From Sporosarcina sp. FSL K6-1508 (lineage in GTDB: Bacteria > Bacillota > Bacilli > Bacillales_A > Planococcaceae): DNA of 64,000 bases. This document shows positions 50,834 to 59,484 of the stretch, piece after piece. How positions within the stretch are numbered: the first letter of the stretch is position 1; the number at the start of each line of letters is the position of its first letter. Below the pieces are notes generated by a model. The model was not told the origin of the DNA, made no database searches, and saw only the letters and a program-made list of their open reading frames with translations. Location of the stretch: NCBI RefSeq assembly GCF_038007465.1, contig NZ_JBBOXF010000001.1:1801001-1865000 (forward strand). Reading direction: 5' to 3'. The position numbers were made by a program, and so were the translations under genes.

Positions 50834-51613
50834 TCATTTACCCAAAAATCCACCTTCAGATTTGATGATTTGACCTGTAATCCATTCAGAATCATCGCTA
50901 GCCAAAAATCTAATGAGTTTTGCAGCATCTGCTGGAACTCCAATACGTCCCATTGGAAAAAGATTAATAAAATGGTCTTTTAAGTCTTGACCCATCCAAC
51001 CAGTATCAGTTGGTCCTGGATTCACAGAATTTACTGTTATACCAATAGGGGCGAGTCCAACTGACAATGGTTCAGTAATTGCAATAATAGCACCTTTAGT
51101 AGCGATATAGGCTAGATTATTTGGATCTGGACCACCCGAAACAAGATTTATGATTCTTCCACCTTTTCTTCCCAAAAAAGCTCTCTCAAATCTTTTAGCA
51201 AATTCCGTACTTAATAAAATCGTTCCACTATTATTAACCTGATAATGTTTAGTAAGAATATCTGTATTTAAACTTCGATAATCTGAGGGTGCCTCAAATG
51301 TAGCATTATTAACTAGGATACTTGGGCTACCAAGAGTATTTTCAACTTCATTTAAGAGGTTTATCGGCGATTCAGGATCTGATAAATCAACTTCGACATG
51401 ATGACATCTCACTCCCATTTTGGTTATCACATCGCATAAGATACTTGGAAAATCTCTTTCTACACCATTACCCTCGTTTTCATCAAAATTACTCCAATGT
51501 GTAAAGAAAATATCTGCACCCGCATCCGCAAGTGATAAACAAACCGATGCTCCAATACCACTTGATCGACTTGCTCCAGTTACAATAGCTATTTTACCTT
51601 TTAAATTTGTCAA
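50834..51613 (-). CDS. SDR-family oxidoreductase
   Basis: 259 residues from TTG after GGAGGGTTATAT. The Rossmann motif VTGASRSSGIG is followed by LVNNATFE. The catalytic triad is Ser in NLVSGG with Tyr-x-x-x-Lys in YIATKGA, and the C-terminal part ends ITGQIIKSEGGFLGK. It is a classical short-chain dehydrogenase/reductase using NAD(P)H; the substrate is unknown. Cytoplasmic. Confidence 0.87.
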   Translation of the reverse strand: MTNLKGKIAIVTGASRSSGIGASVCLSLADAGADIFFTHWSNFDENEGNGVERDFPSILCDVITKMGVRCHHVEVDLSDPESPINLLNEVENTLGSPSILVNNATFEAPSDYRSLNTDILTKHYQVNNSGTILLSTEFAKRFERAFLGRKGGRIINLVSGGPDPNNLAYIATKGAIIAITEPLSVGLAPIGITVNSVNPGPTDTGWMGQDLKDHFINLFPMGRIGVPADAAKLIRFLASDDSEWITGQIIKSEGGFLGK

Positions 51614-51705
51614 AATATAACCCTCCAATAAGCAGATTTATAGTAAAATAATGACCATTTTTAACCCATTAGAGAGTTGCCATAAGTAAATTCCCCTTTT
51701 CTTTT

Positions 51706-51789
51706 CTTATTCAACTAAACTGCCCCTTTAGTTGAATATGACAAGGGTGCTTAACGCCTAATTGAAGTAGAGCACCTGTTAGTTGAATA
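51706..51789 (-). repeat. Array repeat, complete A-T-B, minus orientation
   Basis: Minus strand ATTCAACTAACAGGTGC with TCTACTTCAATTAGG (A), GTTAAGCACCC (T), ATTCAACTAAAGGGGCAG and TTTAGTTGAATAAG (B). T is like that of 5709. Confidence 0.87.
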
Positions 51790-51800
51790 TAATTGATCAA

Positions 51801-52094
51801 TCAAATTTTCCTGCTACCATATTTTTTAAATACAGTTACTAAAATTGCAATAATGAAAACGATAACACTATTTATTAGTAAATAGTATCCTACTTGCATG
51901 CCATAAAATATTGCAAAAGCATCACGAATAAGAATTAGTGCTAATATACCGCCGATCGCCCCAAATAAAACTGATAACAATAATATTGTAAAAGCTACAA
52001 AGTATAAATTTTTCTTTTTTTTGTAAGATATAAATCCGATAATATTTGCAAAAACGATAAAAAAGCCCATAAGTATTAAGAAAAAATTACTCAT
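51801..52094 (-). CDS. Three-helix membrane protein
   Basis: 97 residues from ATG after AAAAGGGGGAGTTAA. There are three helices with basic loops (SYKKKKN, KKYGSRKI). No family is recognised. Confidence 0.7.
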   Translation of the reverse strand: MSNFFLILMGFFIVFANIIGFISYKKKKNLYFVAFTILLLSVLFGAIGGILALILIRDAFAIFYGMQVGYYLLINSVIVFIIAILVTVFKKYGSRKI

Positions 52095-52139
52095 TTAACT
52101 CCCCCTTTTTAATCATATGTTACCATTTAAACTAAAAGT

Positions 52140-52174
52140 CTTGTTGAACTATTCTGCCACATTAGTTAAACAAA
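52140..52174 (-). repeat. Array repeat B, minus orientation
   Basis: Minus strand TTTGTTTAACTAATGTGGCAG then AATAGTTCAACAAG. It overlaps the 3' end of the small gene at 52162. Confidence 0.8.
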
Positions 52175-52323
52175 GACCTGAATTTATTCAGAATACAGCT
52201 AAGGGATAACTGGTGGTATTCCTGCTTCGGTAAAAGATAAACAAATACAAAAAACACACAAATTAGTATACCGAAAAGAGATACGAATACAGAAATTAAA
52301 GGATTAACTCTTTTCAATTTCAT
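52162..52323 (-). CDS. 53-residue membrane protein ending inside the repeat
   Basis: ATG preceded by GGGATTAAAG, directly after the previous small gene. One helix (LISVFVSLFGILICVFFVFV) and a polar tail. Its last codons TTT AAC TAA are the B core AACTAAT, so the stop codon lies inside the repeat. The function is unknown. Confidence 0.55.
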   Translation of the reverse strand: MKLKRVNPLISVFVSLFGILICVFFVFVYLLPKQEYHQLSLSCILNKFRSLFN

Positions 52324-52325
52324 CT

Positions 52326-52457
52326 TTAATCCCATATGTCGTTTTCTATTAACTGACCAATCTCTGACTTATTAATCCCATCCTTTACTGCTGCAAAGAT
52401 TACTACGTACAAAATTAATAAACCAACAATCCAGAGTAAAATAGTTTCCCATAACAC
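52326..52457 (-). CDS. 43-residue membrane protein, first unit of the minus array
   Basis: GTG after GGGGTAAAGAAAA. One N-terminal helix (LWETILLWIVGLLILYVV) and an acidic tail ending ENDIWD. It lies 2 bp before the next ATG on the minus strand, so the two small genes form a pair. It is the closest gene to the recombinase relic. Confidence 0.55.
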   Translation of the reverse strand: MLWETILLWIVGLLILYVVIFAAVKDGINKSEIGQLIENDIWD

Positions 52458-52491
52458 TTTTCTTTACCCCGAATTAATTATTACTTTAAAC

Positions 52492-52525
52492 CTTATTAAA
52501 CTAAACTGTGCAGTTAGTAAAAACA
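52492..52525 (-). repeat. Terminal array repeat B next to the recombinase relic
   Basis: Minus strand TTTACTAACTGCACAG then TTTAGTTTAATAAGG. It is the outermost site of the minus array, in the place an attI site has in integrons. Confidence 0.75.
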
Positions 52526-52589
52526 CTCCTTATGTCTATAATTCTATTAAGTCGGCAACAACTCCTTTACTATTATTTTTTAGAAGGAA

Positions 52590-53185
52590 TTGAATTGTTG
52601 TTGTCATGAAGAAGACCATTTGAGTAAGAATCCAACTTCTAAAATTACAGAACCCAAGGGAGGGAAGCGGATAACCAAGTATTTAACCGAACGGAAGATC
52701 GAACACCTTCGTGAATCCTGTCATTCCCCAATGGAAGGAGCGATTTTCGAATTCATGATTTCTACTAGTAGTCGAATTGGAGAAATAGTTGCGTTAGAAA
52801 AGAACCATATTAATGGGTCCAATCAATCCGCGATCGTTAGAGGGAAGGTGATAAGGAAAGGGAAGTTAATTTTAATATACGTTGCGACATAGGGCTTAAA
52901 CGCTATCTTGAAAGCCATAATGACAATAATCCTGCTATCTTTGTGACAGCAAGGCAGCCACATATAATGAGTGTCGCCCAAATGCAATACATCATCAAAC
53001 GAATTTCAAATCGTGCCGAAATCAATAAAGAGATTCATCCACACCAACTTAGACACAGATATGCAACTCATTTATTGAATAATGGAGCTCCTATTGAAGT
53101 CATACAAAGTCTTATGGGGCATGAGAAAAATGAAACCACAAGGATAGACACTCAATTAAGAGGAAGGCTAAGGAAAGAGTATTAG
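52590..53185 (+). pseudogene. XerC/D-like tyrosine recombinase, degenerate
   Basis: The first piece holds KYLTERKIEHLRESC and ISTSSRIGEIVALEKNHI with the first catalytic Arg. A shift near 52860 moves the rest to another frame: RYLESHNDNNPAIFV, then HPHQLRHRYATHLL (His, Arg) and LMGHEKNETTRIDTQL. The position of the nucleophilic Tyr reads Asp (ATA GAC ACT, one base from TAC). The N-terminal core-binding domain is missing. It shows no insertion before HxLRH of the kind that marks IntI. It is transcribed away from the minus-strand array, as intI is from its cassettes. Confidence 0.82.
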
Positions 53186-53314
53186 CAAAAGTACTCCAAC
53201 AGTAAACAGTCTAAAGAAAGCCAATCTAGTAATTCACTTCACCTTGGATTTACTGTGAAATATAAGTAAATAGCAAGGATTCTTTACAAATACAAGCGAC
53301 TTAGATACAAAGTG

Positions 53315-53362
53315 TTGACAGTTACAGTGACTTCATGTTAAATTTAGCTTGAATTCGAGATA
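53315..53362 (+). promoter_or_regulatory. Promoter with MhqR-like operator
   Basis: TTGACA (53315) and TTAAAT (53338) are 17 bp apart. Directly after lies TAGCTTGAATTCGAGATA (53345-53362), which agrees at 16 of 18 positions with the MhqR operator consensus tATCTcgaAtTCgAGATa as I remember it. The site would cover the start of transcription. It fits a quinone-inducible dioxygenase-reductase operon. Confidence 0.65.
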
Positions 53363-53523
53363 CTTGAATTAAGGATAAAAGGAATAAGTACTATAGAAGA
53401 GTGAAACGATTAGAAAAGAATCAACAAAATATAAATTGAAGCCAACAGGGGGATGTATTGATAGGGAAAAAACTATTAAGTACATGCTTTGAATATAAGG
53501 TAATAATAAAGGGAGGAAACTAA

Positions 53524-54507
53524 ATGAACCATTTAAAAGGAATTCACCATGTAACAGCTATTACAAGTAGTGCAGAAAAGAACTATGAGTTTTTCACATA
53601 CGTATTAGGAATGCGTTTAGTAAAGAAAACAGTCAATCAGGATGATATTCAAACATATCACCTATTCTTCGCAGATGATAAAGGCTCAGCGGGTACAGAT
53701 ATGACATTTTTCGATTTCCCAGGTATTCCAAAAGGAACACATGGAACGAACGAGATTTATAAAACTGCTTTCCGTGTACCGACAGACGTAGCACTTGATT
53801 ACTGGGTGAAACGTTTTGATAAGTATAAAGTGAAAAACAATGGTATTGAAGAAGTGTTCGGTAAAAAAACAATTTCATTTGTGGACTTTGATGACCAACA
53901 ATATATGTTGATTTCTGATGAATTTAATAAGGGTATTGAATCAGGAACGCCTTGGCAAAGTGGTCCCGTACCATTGGAATATGCAATTACCGGATTAGGA
54001 CCGATTCATGTTCGTATCGCACAATTTGATTATTTAAAAGAGACTTTGGAAAAAGTGATGTTAATGCGTGAGATTGCGCAAGAAGGTTCACTGCATTTAT
54101 TTGAAATGGGTGAAGGTGGGAATGGTGCGCAAGTAATTGTGGAACATAATACGATTTCCCCCGAAGGTCGCCAAGGCTACGGTACAGTTCATCATGCAGC
54201 CTTCCGCGTAGAAGATACGAAAGTATTATATGAATGGATTGAACATATGGAAGCTGCTGGTTTCAGTACTTCGGGGTATGTGGATCGCTTCTTCTTTGAA
54301 TCTTTATATGCACGCGTAGCACCTGGCATCCTTTTTGAATGGGCAACAGATGGTCCTGGCTTTATGGGGGACGAACCCTATGAAACAGTAGGGGAAATCT
54401 TGTCGTTACCGCCATTCCTAGAAGGAAAACGTCAGCAAATTGAGGCATTGGTAAGACCGATTAATACAGTGCGTAGCACACTTAAAATAGAAAAAGAGCA
54501 CTTATAA
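53524..54507 (+). CDS. Ring-cleaving dioxygenase, VOC family (MhqA/MhqO type)
   Basis: 327 residues from ATG after AAAGGGAGGAAACTA. Two VOC modules: GIHHVTAITSSAEKNYEF with the first His, then a second with GLGPIHVRIAQ, TVHHAAFRVED and GILFEWATDGPGF. The layout is that of the B. subtilis MhqA/MhqE/MhqO proteins that remove hydroquinones. A reductase gene follows after 15 bp. Control by an MhqR-type repressor is suggested by the operator at 53345. Confidence 0.88.
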   Translation: MNHLKGIHHVTAITSSAEKNYEFFTYVLGMRLVKKTVNQDDIQTYHLFFADDKGSAGTDMTFFDFPGIPKGTHGTNEIYKTAFRVPTDVALDYWVKRFDKYKVKNNGIEEVFGKKTISFVDFDDQQYMLISDEFNKGIESGTPWQSGPVPLEYAITGLGPIHVRIAQFDYLKETLEKVMLMREIAQEGSLHLFEMGEGGNGAQVIVEHNTISPEGRQGYGTVHHAAFRVEDTKVLYEWIEHMEAAGFSTSGYVDRFFFESLYARVAPGILFEWATDGPGFMGDEPYETVGEILSLPPFLEGKRQQIEALVRPINTVRSTLKIEKEHL

Positions 54508-54522
54508 GGGGGGATAGAGAAA

Positions 54523-55119
54523 ATGGGATTTTTCAATAAATTATTTGGTACACAACAAGAGGAGGAAAAGACAATGACAACATCAAACATAGGAATTATT
54601 TTAGGATCAACACGTGAAGGACGCGTAAGTCCACAAGTCGGGGCATGGGTAAAAGAATTAGCAGATAAACGTGGGGATGCAAACTACACGATTATCGATA
54701 TTGCAGAATACAAATTACCACTTTTAGGTGAAGCTGGCGGCGACGCATCAGGTGCAGCAGCATGGTCAGAAATCATCGCAAAACAGGACGGATTCGTATT
54801 CATCGTTCAAGAATACAATCACTCTATCACAGGAGCACTAAAAAATGCGTTAGATTATTTACGTGATGAGTGGAACAACAAAGCTGCTGGTATTGTATCA
54901 TACGGTTCAGTTGGTGGAGCTCGTGCAACAGAACATTTACGTGGTATTTTAAGTGAATTATCTGTAGCGCATGTTCGTGTACATCCAGCGCTATCGTTAT
55001 TTACAGACTTCGAAAATGGTACAGACTTCAAACCAGCTGCTGTACAAGCAGATTCAGTAAACCAAATGTTAGACCAAGTTATTCCTTGGACAACTGCGTT
55101 AAATACAGTACGTAACTAA
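54523..55119 (+). CDS. NADPH-dependent FMN reductase
   Basis: 198 residues from ATG after AAGGGGGGATAGAGAAA. A second ATG at 54574 has its own strong site (AGAGGAGGAAAAGACA) and begins MTTSNIGIILGSTREGR, where homologues usually start. Both may be used. The flavodoxin-like fold shows GSTREGR for phosphate and EYNHSITGALKNALDYL for the flavin. Such enzymes reduce quinones or azo dyes by two electrons. It is the second gene of the operon. Confidence 0.88.
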   Translation: MGFFNKLFGTQQEEEKTMTTSNIGIILGSTREGRVSPQVGAWVKELADKRGDANYTIIDIAEYKLPLLGEAGGDASGAAAWSEIIAKQDGFVFIVQEYNHSITGALKNALDYLRDEWNNKAAGIVSYGSVGGARATEHLRGILSELSVAHVRVHPALSLFTDFENGTDFKPAAVQADSVNQMLDQVIPWTTALNTVRN

Positions 55120-55145
55120 TTTTTACATATGTAAATTTCTACAAA

Positions 55146-55180
55146 TCCCAAAATGTGCATAAGCATATTTTGGGATTTTT
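55146..55180 (+). terminator. Terminator of the dioxygenase-reductase operon
   Basis: TCCCAAAATGTGC and GCATATTTTGGGA pair over 13 bp (one G-U) with a short loop and a T-run. Confidence 0.88.
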
Positions 55181-55222
55181 AAAAAATTCTCTATTTAAAT
55201 CGAGTGCAACTAAACAATTTTC

Positions 55223-55260
55223 GCCAAAGGATCTCTGAGTATGGAGATCCTTTGGCTTTT
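55223..55260 (+). terminator. Second terminator-like hairpin
   Basis: GCCAAAGGATCTC and GAGATCCTTTGGC are perfectly complementary over 13 bp and followed by TTTTCTC. Confidence 0.8.
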
Positions 55261-55963
55261 CTCATTTTACAAATGTCCAGTCAGAATAGTAGTTTTGCCC
55301 TTTTTCCGAGCTATGTTTGGGTGGGGGCTGTCGATCAGTCATTTTTACTCTGGGGCAACATAGTGACGTACTCAGTTTCTCATTCTGAAGTTAGCAGTGC
55401 TTCCTCAGGCGTCTCTAAGATTTCCTTTTCATTTCGCTTTAGGCGTTTCCTTTCGAGATTTCAGTATATCGGCACTGTTTTTTTCGTTTTTGCTTGGGCA
55501 TGATACAACGTCTACTCTCTATTAATTACCGCATGTAGCTAGTGTTTTTTTGAATACTCATGAAAACGGATCTTAAGTCACGGAATCAGAATAGACATCC
55601 TGAAGTGCCTACTATATAAGTCATAATTTTTTAGGCTTAGGCGGTATAAGTAGGTGTGATAAAGTACTAAATAATATGGAGGAACATTATAAATAGGGAT
55701 AATAGTCTTGTGGAAAATTTATGTCATATTAGATGTCTTTGACAAAGGGGAGATTAGAATGCTATTTATAGTATTATTGGATAAATACCATATCATTCTT
55801 TATTAACAATATAATGGAGAATTGGCGCGAGTTAATTATGGATGGTTATTATTAGATAACTTTTTACAACCTTATATTGGAATTAAACAGCGTCTCTGGT
55901 GCGAGTACCCGATAAGTCATTGGGGGGAAATGTGCGTTGAATGAAAAAAGGGGGGAATGAGGA
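55261..55963. other. Intergenic region, possible transposase debris
   Basis: No intact gene is supported in 700 bp. On the minus strand near 55430 the sequence reads LERKRLKRNEKEILETP, a plausible leftover of a transposase or similar gene, but with stops on both sides. The last 100 bp lead to the YwqH-like gene and hold its ribosome site GGGGGGAATGAGGA. Confidence 0.35.
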
Positions 55964-56326
55964 TTGCTTGGCTATTACTATGCACTATTGAGTAAGAAGA
56001 AAGGGGAGGTTGCACGTCTTTATGCGTGTCAATCCTCACTAAGCGAAAAACAGCAGCAATTCACTATGAAAGAACACAAATGTTTGGAACCAGAACTTTC
56101 GGCCACGACTTGGCATGGTAGACATGCTACTGATTTTCAAGCTATTCGTGAAGAGGGAATTCACACAGCTTATTTGGAGATTGCAGGTGCCCAGTTCGCA
56201 AAGGTATATAGTGCAATTGCAGCAAAAATTGCTTCACTTCAGGCAGAAATCGCCTCCATTCAACAGACTATCGAGCGTCTATTGGCCGAGGAAGCGGCAA
56301 GGGAAAAAGAAAAGACTTCCAACTAA
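55964..56326 (+). CDS. YwqH-like DUF5082 protein (LXG partner)
   Basis: 120 residues, TTG start after GGGGGGAATGAGGA. It is wholly helical, with a WHGRHATDF segment (about 50) and a C-terminal coiled coil (IAAKIASLQAEIASIQQTIE). In Bacillus, this type stands first in LXG toxin operons and helps deliver the toxin to the type VII machine. Position and size agree. Confidence 0.8.
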   Translation: MLGYYYALLSKKKGEVARLYACQSSLSEKQQQFTMKEHKCLEPELSATTWHGRHATDFQAIREEGIHTAYLEIAGAQFAKVYSAIAAKIASLQAEIASIQQTIERLLAEEAAREKEKTSN

Positions 56327-56346
56327 CAACGGGGGAGATAACTATC

Positions 56347-56649
56347 ATGTCGACCGAAGTGAAGATAGACTATGGAGAAGTTGAAAACCAACTAAAGGAA
56401 ATGAACAGTGAAACGGAGTCACTCATTCCAAGAGTTGAACCACCGATTACGGGGAATACGATGGATGTCGTGACTAAACAGACGAAGTTGTCGATTCAAC
56501 TGGAACAGCTTTTGATGAACTATCAAACTATATTAATGGAGAATAGTAAAACGACGACTAGCTCCGTTGAATTCATGCGTGAATCAGACGAAAAAATAGC
56601 GACTGTTGTGCATAGTACATTATCCGGACCGAAGCAGGCGATGTTATAA
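56347..56649 (+). CDS. YwqI-like DUF5344 protein (WXG100-type partner)
   Basis: 100 residues from ATG after CAACGGGGGAGATAACTATC. Helical hairpin; the opening STEVKIDYGEVENQLKEM is typical of YwqI. The stop codon TAA overlaps the start of the toxin gene (TAATG), so the genes are coupled. It probably forms a complex with the LXG domain. Confidence 0.8.
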   Translation: MSTEVKIDYGEVENQLKEMNSETESLIPRVEPPITGNTMDVVTKQTKLSIQLEQLLMNYQTILMENSKTTTSSVEFMRESDEKIATVVHSTLSGPKQAML

Positions 56650-58279
56650 TGAAAGTAGTAAATGTCAGCCCTTTCCACGATGGCTTGCGGCGGAATAATA
56701 CCATGCTAAATCGTTTGGAAAATGAAATGAAAGCAATCGAGACCGCAGTCGAAGGACTTGTTGCGCTGGAAGACTCATTGAAAGGACAAGGTGGTGATGC
56801 AATCCGTGCATTTTACGCGGAGTGCCACTTGCCGTTCTTATTGTTTTTCATGACGCTTAAAAGCAATTACGTAAAAGTCCTCACTCAAATGGATTACGCA
56901 CTCGATGCGCTGGAACCGGATATGAACGGGTTCATCCGTGAAACCTTCCTTGAAGGAGAGGTTGAAGCCGGACTTAAGGAGATAGCCCAACTGACAAGCG
57001 GTCTCACCGACGAAGCGAACGACATTATGAATCAGGTCGCCGATATCGTTGCCCTTCCACATTTGAATGATAGTGATGTGCAGGGGGGGTCCGGGATGCA
57101 CGGAGGAAACGGGATATTACGATTGCCGATTTGTATGAATTTGATGCGAACCAGACGAGGGCTTTAATAGCGATAGAGAATGACCTGAAGACGATGGAAA
57201 CATGGCTTTCTGATATCGAAGGATTGTTCACAGACGGCGTAACGACCATTGACTTCCCAATGGATAAATGGGCAGCTTTATCGGCGGAAAATACTCTTCA
57301 GACAGATTTAGCGCAACGGACGGCCGGGATGGACGGCGTAAATGGCGGACAAGGATCCGGTGATGAACCTGGCAATCTAGTAGGGATGAATAAGTCTGAA
57401 GATGAGCAGTTGAAGGCTCTCTATGCTGCACTAGCAAAAGAACAACATGTGGGTAATCCTGTGAATGACTATGCAATCGATCCTCATACAGGCGAATACA
57501 TCATGATGAACCAAGGACTCGTTCGTGTTTCAAAGGATTATGGACCCAAAGAACTGAGCCTCATAGATAAAGCCGGGTTGGGAGTAGCTAACTTCTTAAT
57601 CCTGGATGATTTAAATACAATCACGAATCCCGATGCATCCTTCGCGGCCAAGGGACTGTCCATGGCCTCGATTACCCCTTTTGGGACAGCGATAAAAGCG
57701 GGTAACGCGGGTATTAGACTTGTTAGGAAAAATCCGATTGTGAAGTGGAGAAGTCCTAAGAAAGTTGAAAATGTTACTGGTAAGGGTAAGGTTAACTACA
57801 AGAACATTGATGAGTTTATTATAGGAACTAAAGTTTTTGATGATGTTATTGATGATTATGTAAAAATGTACAGTGAAAAAATTTCAACAAATAAAACGTG
57901 GTCATGGAATAAGTCAATCCTTGGTGGAGAGAATTTGACTGCTAGCCAGCGAAGAATTATTAAGGAAAAAGCAGTTGCAGAGAGCTTGATCCCTGATATA
58001 AAAGTTAGTAAAGTTGATGGAATGAGATATGGCTTTGCGGATTTTAAGAGTGCTGGAGTTGTTCAAGAGACTAAGCAATTACCTGAGAATATTTGGTTGT
58101 TATCAGATGATAAGCAATTTGAATGGCTTGATAATGCAATTGTTAGAAGACCTGCAGGTACGACATGGCATCATACTGAAATACCAGGTAAGATGGAATT
58201 AGTACCTTTTGGAATACACAATATTACTATTCATAATGGTGGGAGGTCAGCTGGAATGTGGGCAGATGCTCCTAGATAA
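56649..58279 (+). pseudogene. LXG polymorphic toxin with WHH nuclease end, frameshifted at a G7 run
   Basis: The LXG domain (MKVVNVSPFHDGLRRNN to about residue 145) is in one frame. At 57081-57090 the run CAGGGGGGGTCC shifts the frame. With one more G it would read DVQGGVRDARRKRDIT, then DLYEFDANQTRALIAIE, and continue to the end at 58279. The middle contains the pre-toxin region (KAGLGVANFLILDD). The end GTTWHHTEIPGKMELVPFG with IHNITIHNGGRS is a WHH/HNH-Endo VII nuclease. The full length is about 543 residues. It may be off by mutation, phase variation or a sequencing error. Confidence 0.82.
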
Positions 58280-58303
58280 TATAATAAAGAAAGGGGTAAA
58301 ATC

Positions 58304-58774
58304 ATGAAAATAAATCCGGACACTATTGTAAAACCATTACCTTCAGAAGAATTAATAAAAAAACATGAAAAATTTTGGAGACTAACATTTCCAGGGGCAT
58401 TCTTAGACTTTATTAAAGTATATAATGGTGCAGAAGTTGGAGAAGCTACATTTGAATGTAACAATCGTATTTATGTGATAGAAAGGTTTTTATGTATGCT
58501 GAATGACATTGAAAATAATCCAAATGGAATCTATGATATTGACGTTGTATTTTCGCAAATAGGGGAAAGATTGACTGATAATGAAGATTTATTAGGCGCG
58601 GAAGTATTACCAATAGCTAGTATATTCGCCGGTGATTTTGTATGCTTGGATTTTAGAGAAAATAAAGGGGATCCATCAGTGTGTGTGTGGTCGCATGAAG
58701 AGTCAGGCGATTTTGAGCCAGTTCTTTACAGAGTAGCAGATAACTTTACTGAGTTTTTAGAGATTCTACAATAA
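58304..58774 (+). CDS. SMI1/KNR4-family immunity protein
   Basis: 156 residues, 24 bp after the toxin. The WRLTFPGAFLDFIKVYNGAE opening is the SMI1/KNR4 signature, and the VLPIASIFAGDFVCLDFREN and YRVADNFTEFLEIL segments complete the fold. Family members neutralise nuclease toxins of contact-dependent systems. The start follows AAAGGGGTAAAATC. It should protect from the WHH toxin next door. Confidence 0.87.
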   Translation: MKINPDTIVKPLPSEELIKKHEKFWRLTFPGAFLDFIKVYNGAEVGEATFECNNRIYVIERFLCMLNDIENNPNGIYDIDVVFSQIGERLTDNEDLLGAEVLPIASIFAGDFVCLDFRENKGDPSVCVWSHEESGDFEPVLYRVADNFTEFLEILQ

Positions 58775-58883
58775 ATCTGATTAAGTAGCATCAGGTAACT
58801 GTAACTTATTCAATTGTGAAACTTTATAACAATCATGTTAGTTCCGGTGATAGTAGTCCATGTATTACAAGGATAGTGTAAAT

Positions 58884-58987
58884 ATGAAAAATGAACTGGA
58901 AGTACTTACAAAGATTTCATAGAAAATGATGTAGACTTTACTGATTTTCATCAGAGATTCAACAATATAAAATGCCGTGGTGCCTAA
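58884..58987 (+). pseudogene. Fragment of a probable immunity gene
   Basis: ATG AAA AAT GAA starts a frame that must shift once near 58905 to continue as YKDFIENDVDFTDFHQRF and NNIKCRGA then TAA. It is short and broken. Its place after a toxin-immunity pair suggests an old immunity module. Confidence 0.4.
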
Positions 58988-59030
58988 CAAAGACAAGATA
59001 CAGAGTCATGTCTATGATAGGCACCTTTTT
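58979..59030 (+). terminator. Terminator with large loop
   Basis: GGTGCCT and AGGCACC with an inner AGACA..TGTCT stem, followed by five T. Confidence 0.7.
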
Positions 59031-59037
59031 CGAATAT

Positions 59038-59143
59038 ATGAAAGTAGTAAATGTCAGCCCTAGACAAGGTTCCAGATGAAGAAACGTACTGGATGATAAA
59101 TAACAAAAACTATTTTCTGAAAGAGGAAAGTAATGATAATTAG
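59038..59143 (+). pseudogene. LXG start copy fused to an unknown tail
   Basis: ATGAAAGTAGTAAATGTCAG CCCT repeats the first eight codons of the LXG gene at 56649, then changes to DKVPDEETYWMINNKNYFLK and EESNDN, TAG, in another frame. It is a recombination scar between toxin modules. Confidence 0.7.
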
Positions 59144-59161
59144 GAAAGGGGGTAAATTCCT

Positions 59162-59380
59162 TTGGAACAAGACAATAAACTAAATTTGTTAAATGAGAAA
59201 TTTATTAATGGTGAAACAGATCAAGAGGTTGAGGGTATTACAATAATGATTGATGGTAAATTCAAACAAGCACTAGATATAATTATGACTAATATTACTG
59301 AGTACTCTAATTATAGCGAGGTTATGCGAGATATCATATTCAGTGGTACCTCACACATTATCGAATCAATTAAAAAGTAA
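59162..59380 (+). CDS. Small protein, possible immunity or accessory
   Basis: 72 residues, TTG start after AGGAAAGGGGGTAAATTCC. Helical, with no motif I know (GEVEGITIMIDGKFKQAL-like centre). It lies among orphan toxin modules; an immunity role is possible but not shown. Confidence 0.5.
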   Translation: MEQDNKLNLLNEKFINGETDQEVEGITIMIDGKFKQALDIIMTNITEYSNYSEVMRDIIFSGTSHIIESIKK

Positions 59381-59484
59381 ATTTTTAATCCTATTGAACA
59401 ACTTATGAAAAAATAAACGAATTACTACTTTTAAGAAAAAAGCTTGATAAATTAAGGTGCCTGATTCTGATACATTTCCGAACT

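Noticed and set aside
1509..52525. CRISPR array as explanation of the repeats
   Set aside because: Repeats are imperfect palindromes with gene-sized, unequal spacing and no cas genes are seen.
1509..52525. Repeats as ordinary terminators only
   Set aside because: T explains termination, but the shared A and B cores, the B-only sites before genes, the hybrid sites and the homology break at the core are not needed for a terminator.
1509..52525. Repeats as MITEs of a DNA transposon
   Set aside because: No constant terminal inverted repeat with target duplication is visible; position and orientation follow the genes. Not fully excluded.
52590..53185. Calling the recombinase relic a true IntI integrase
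   Set aside because: The segment before HPHQLRH has XerC/D spacing without the extra IntI helix, and the N-terminal domain is missing.
55204..55503. 99-codon plus frame beginning in a terminator
   Set aside because: It starts within the second terminator stem, has no ribosome site and shows odd composition; the other strand carries possible transposase debris.
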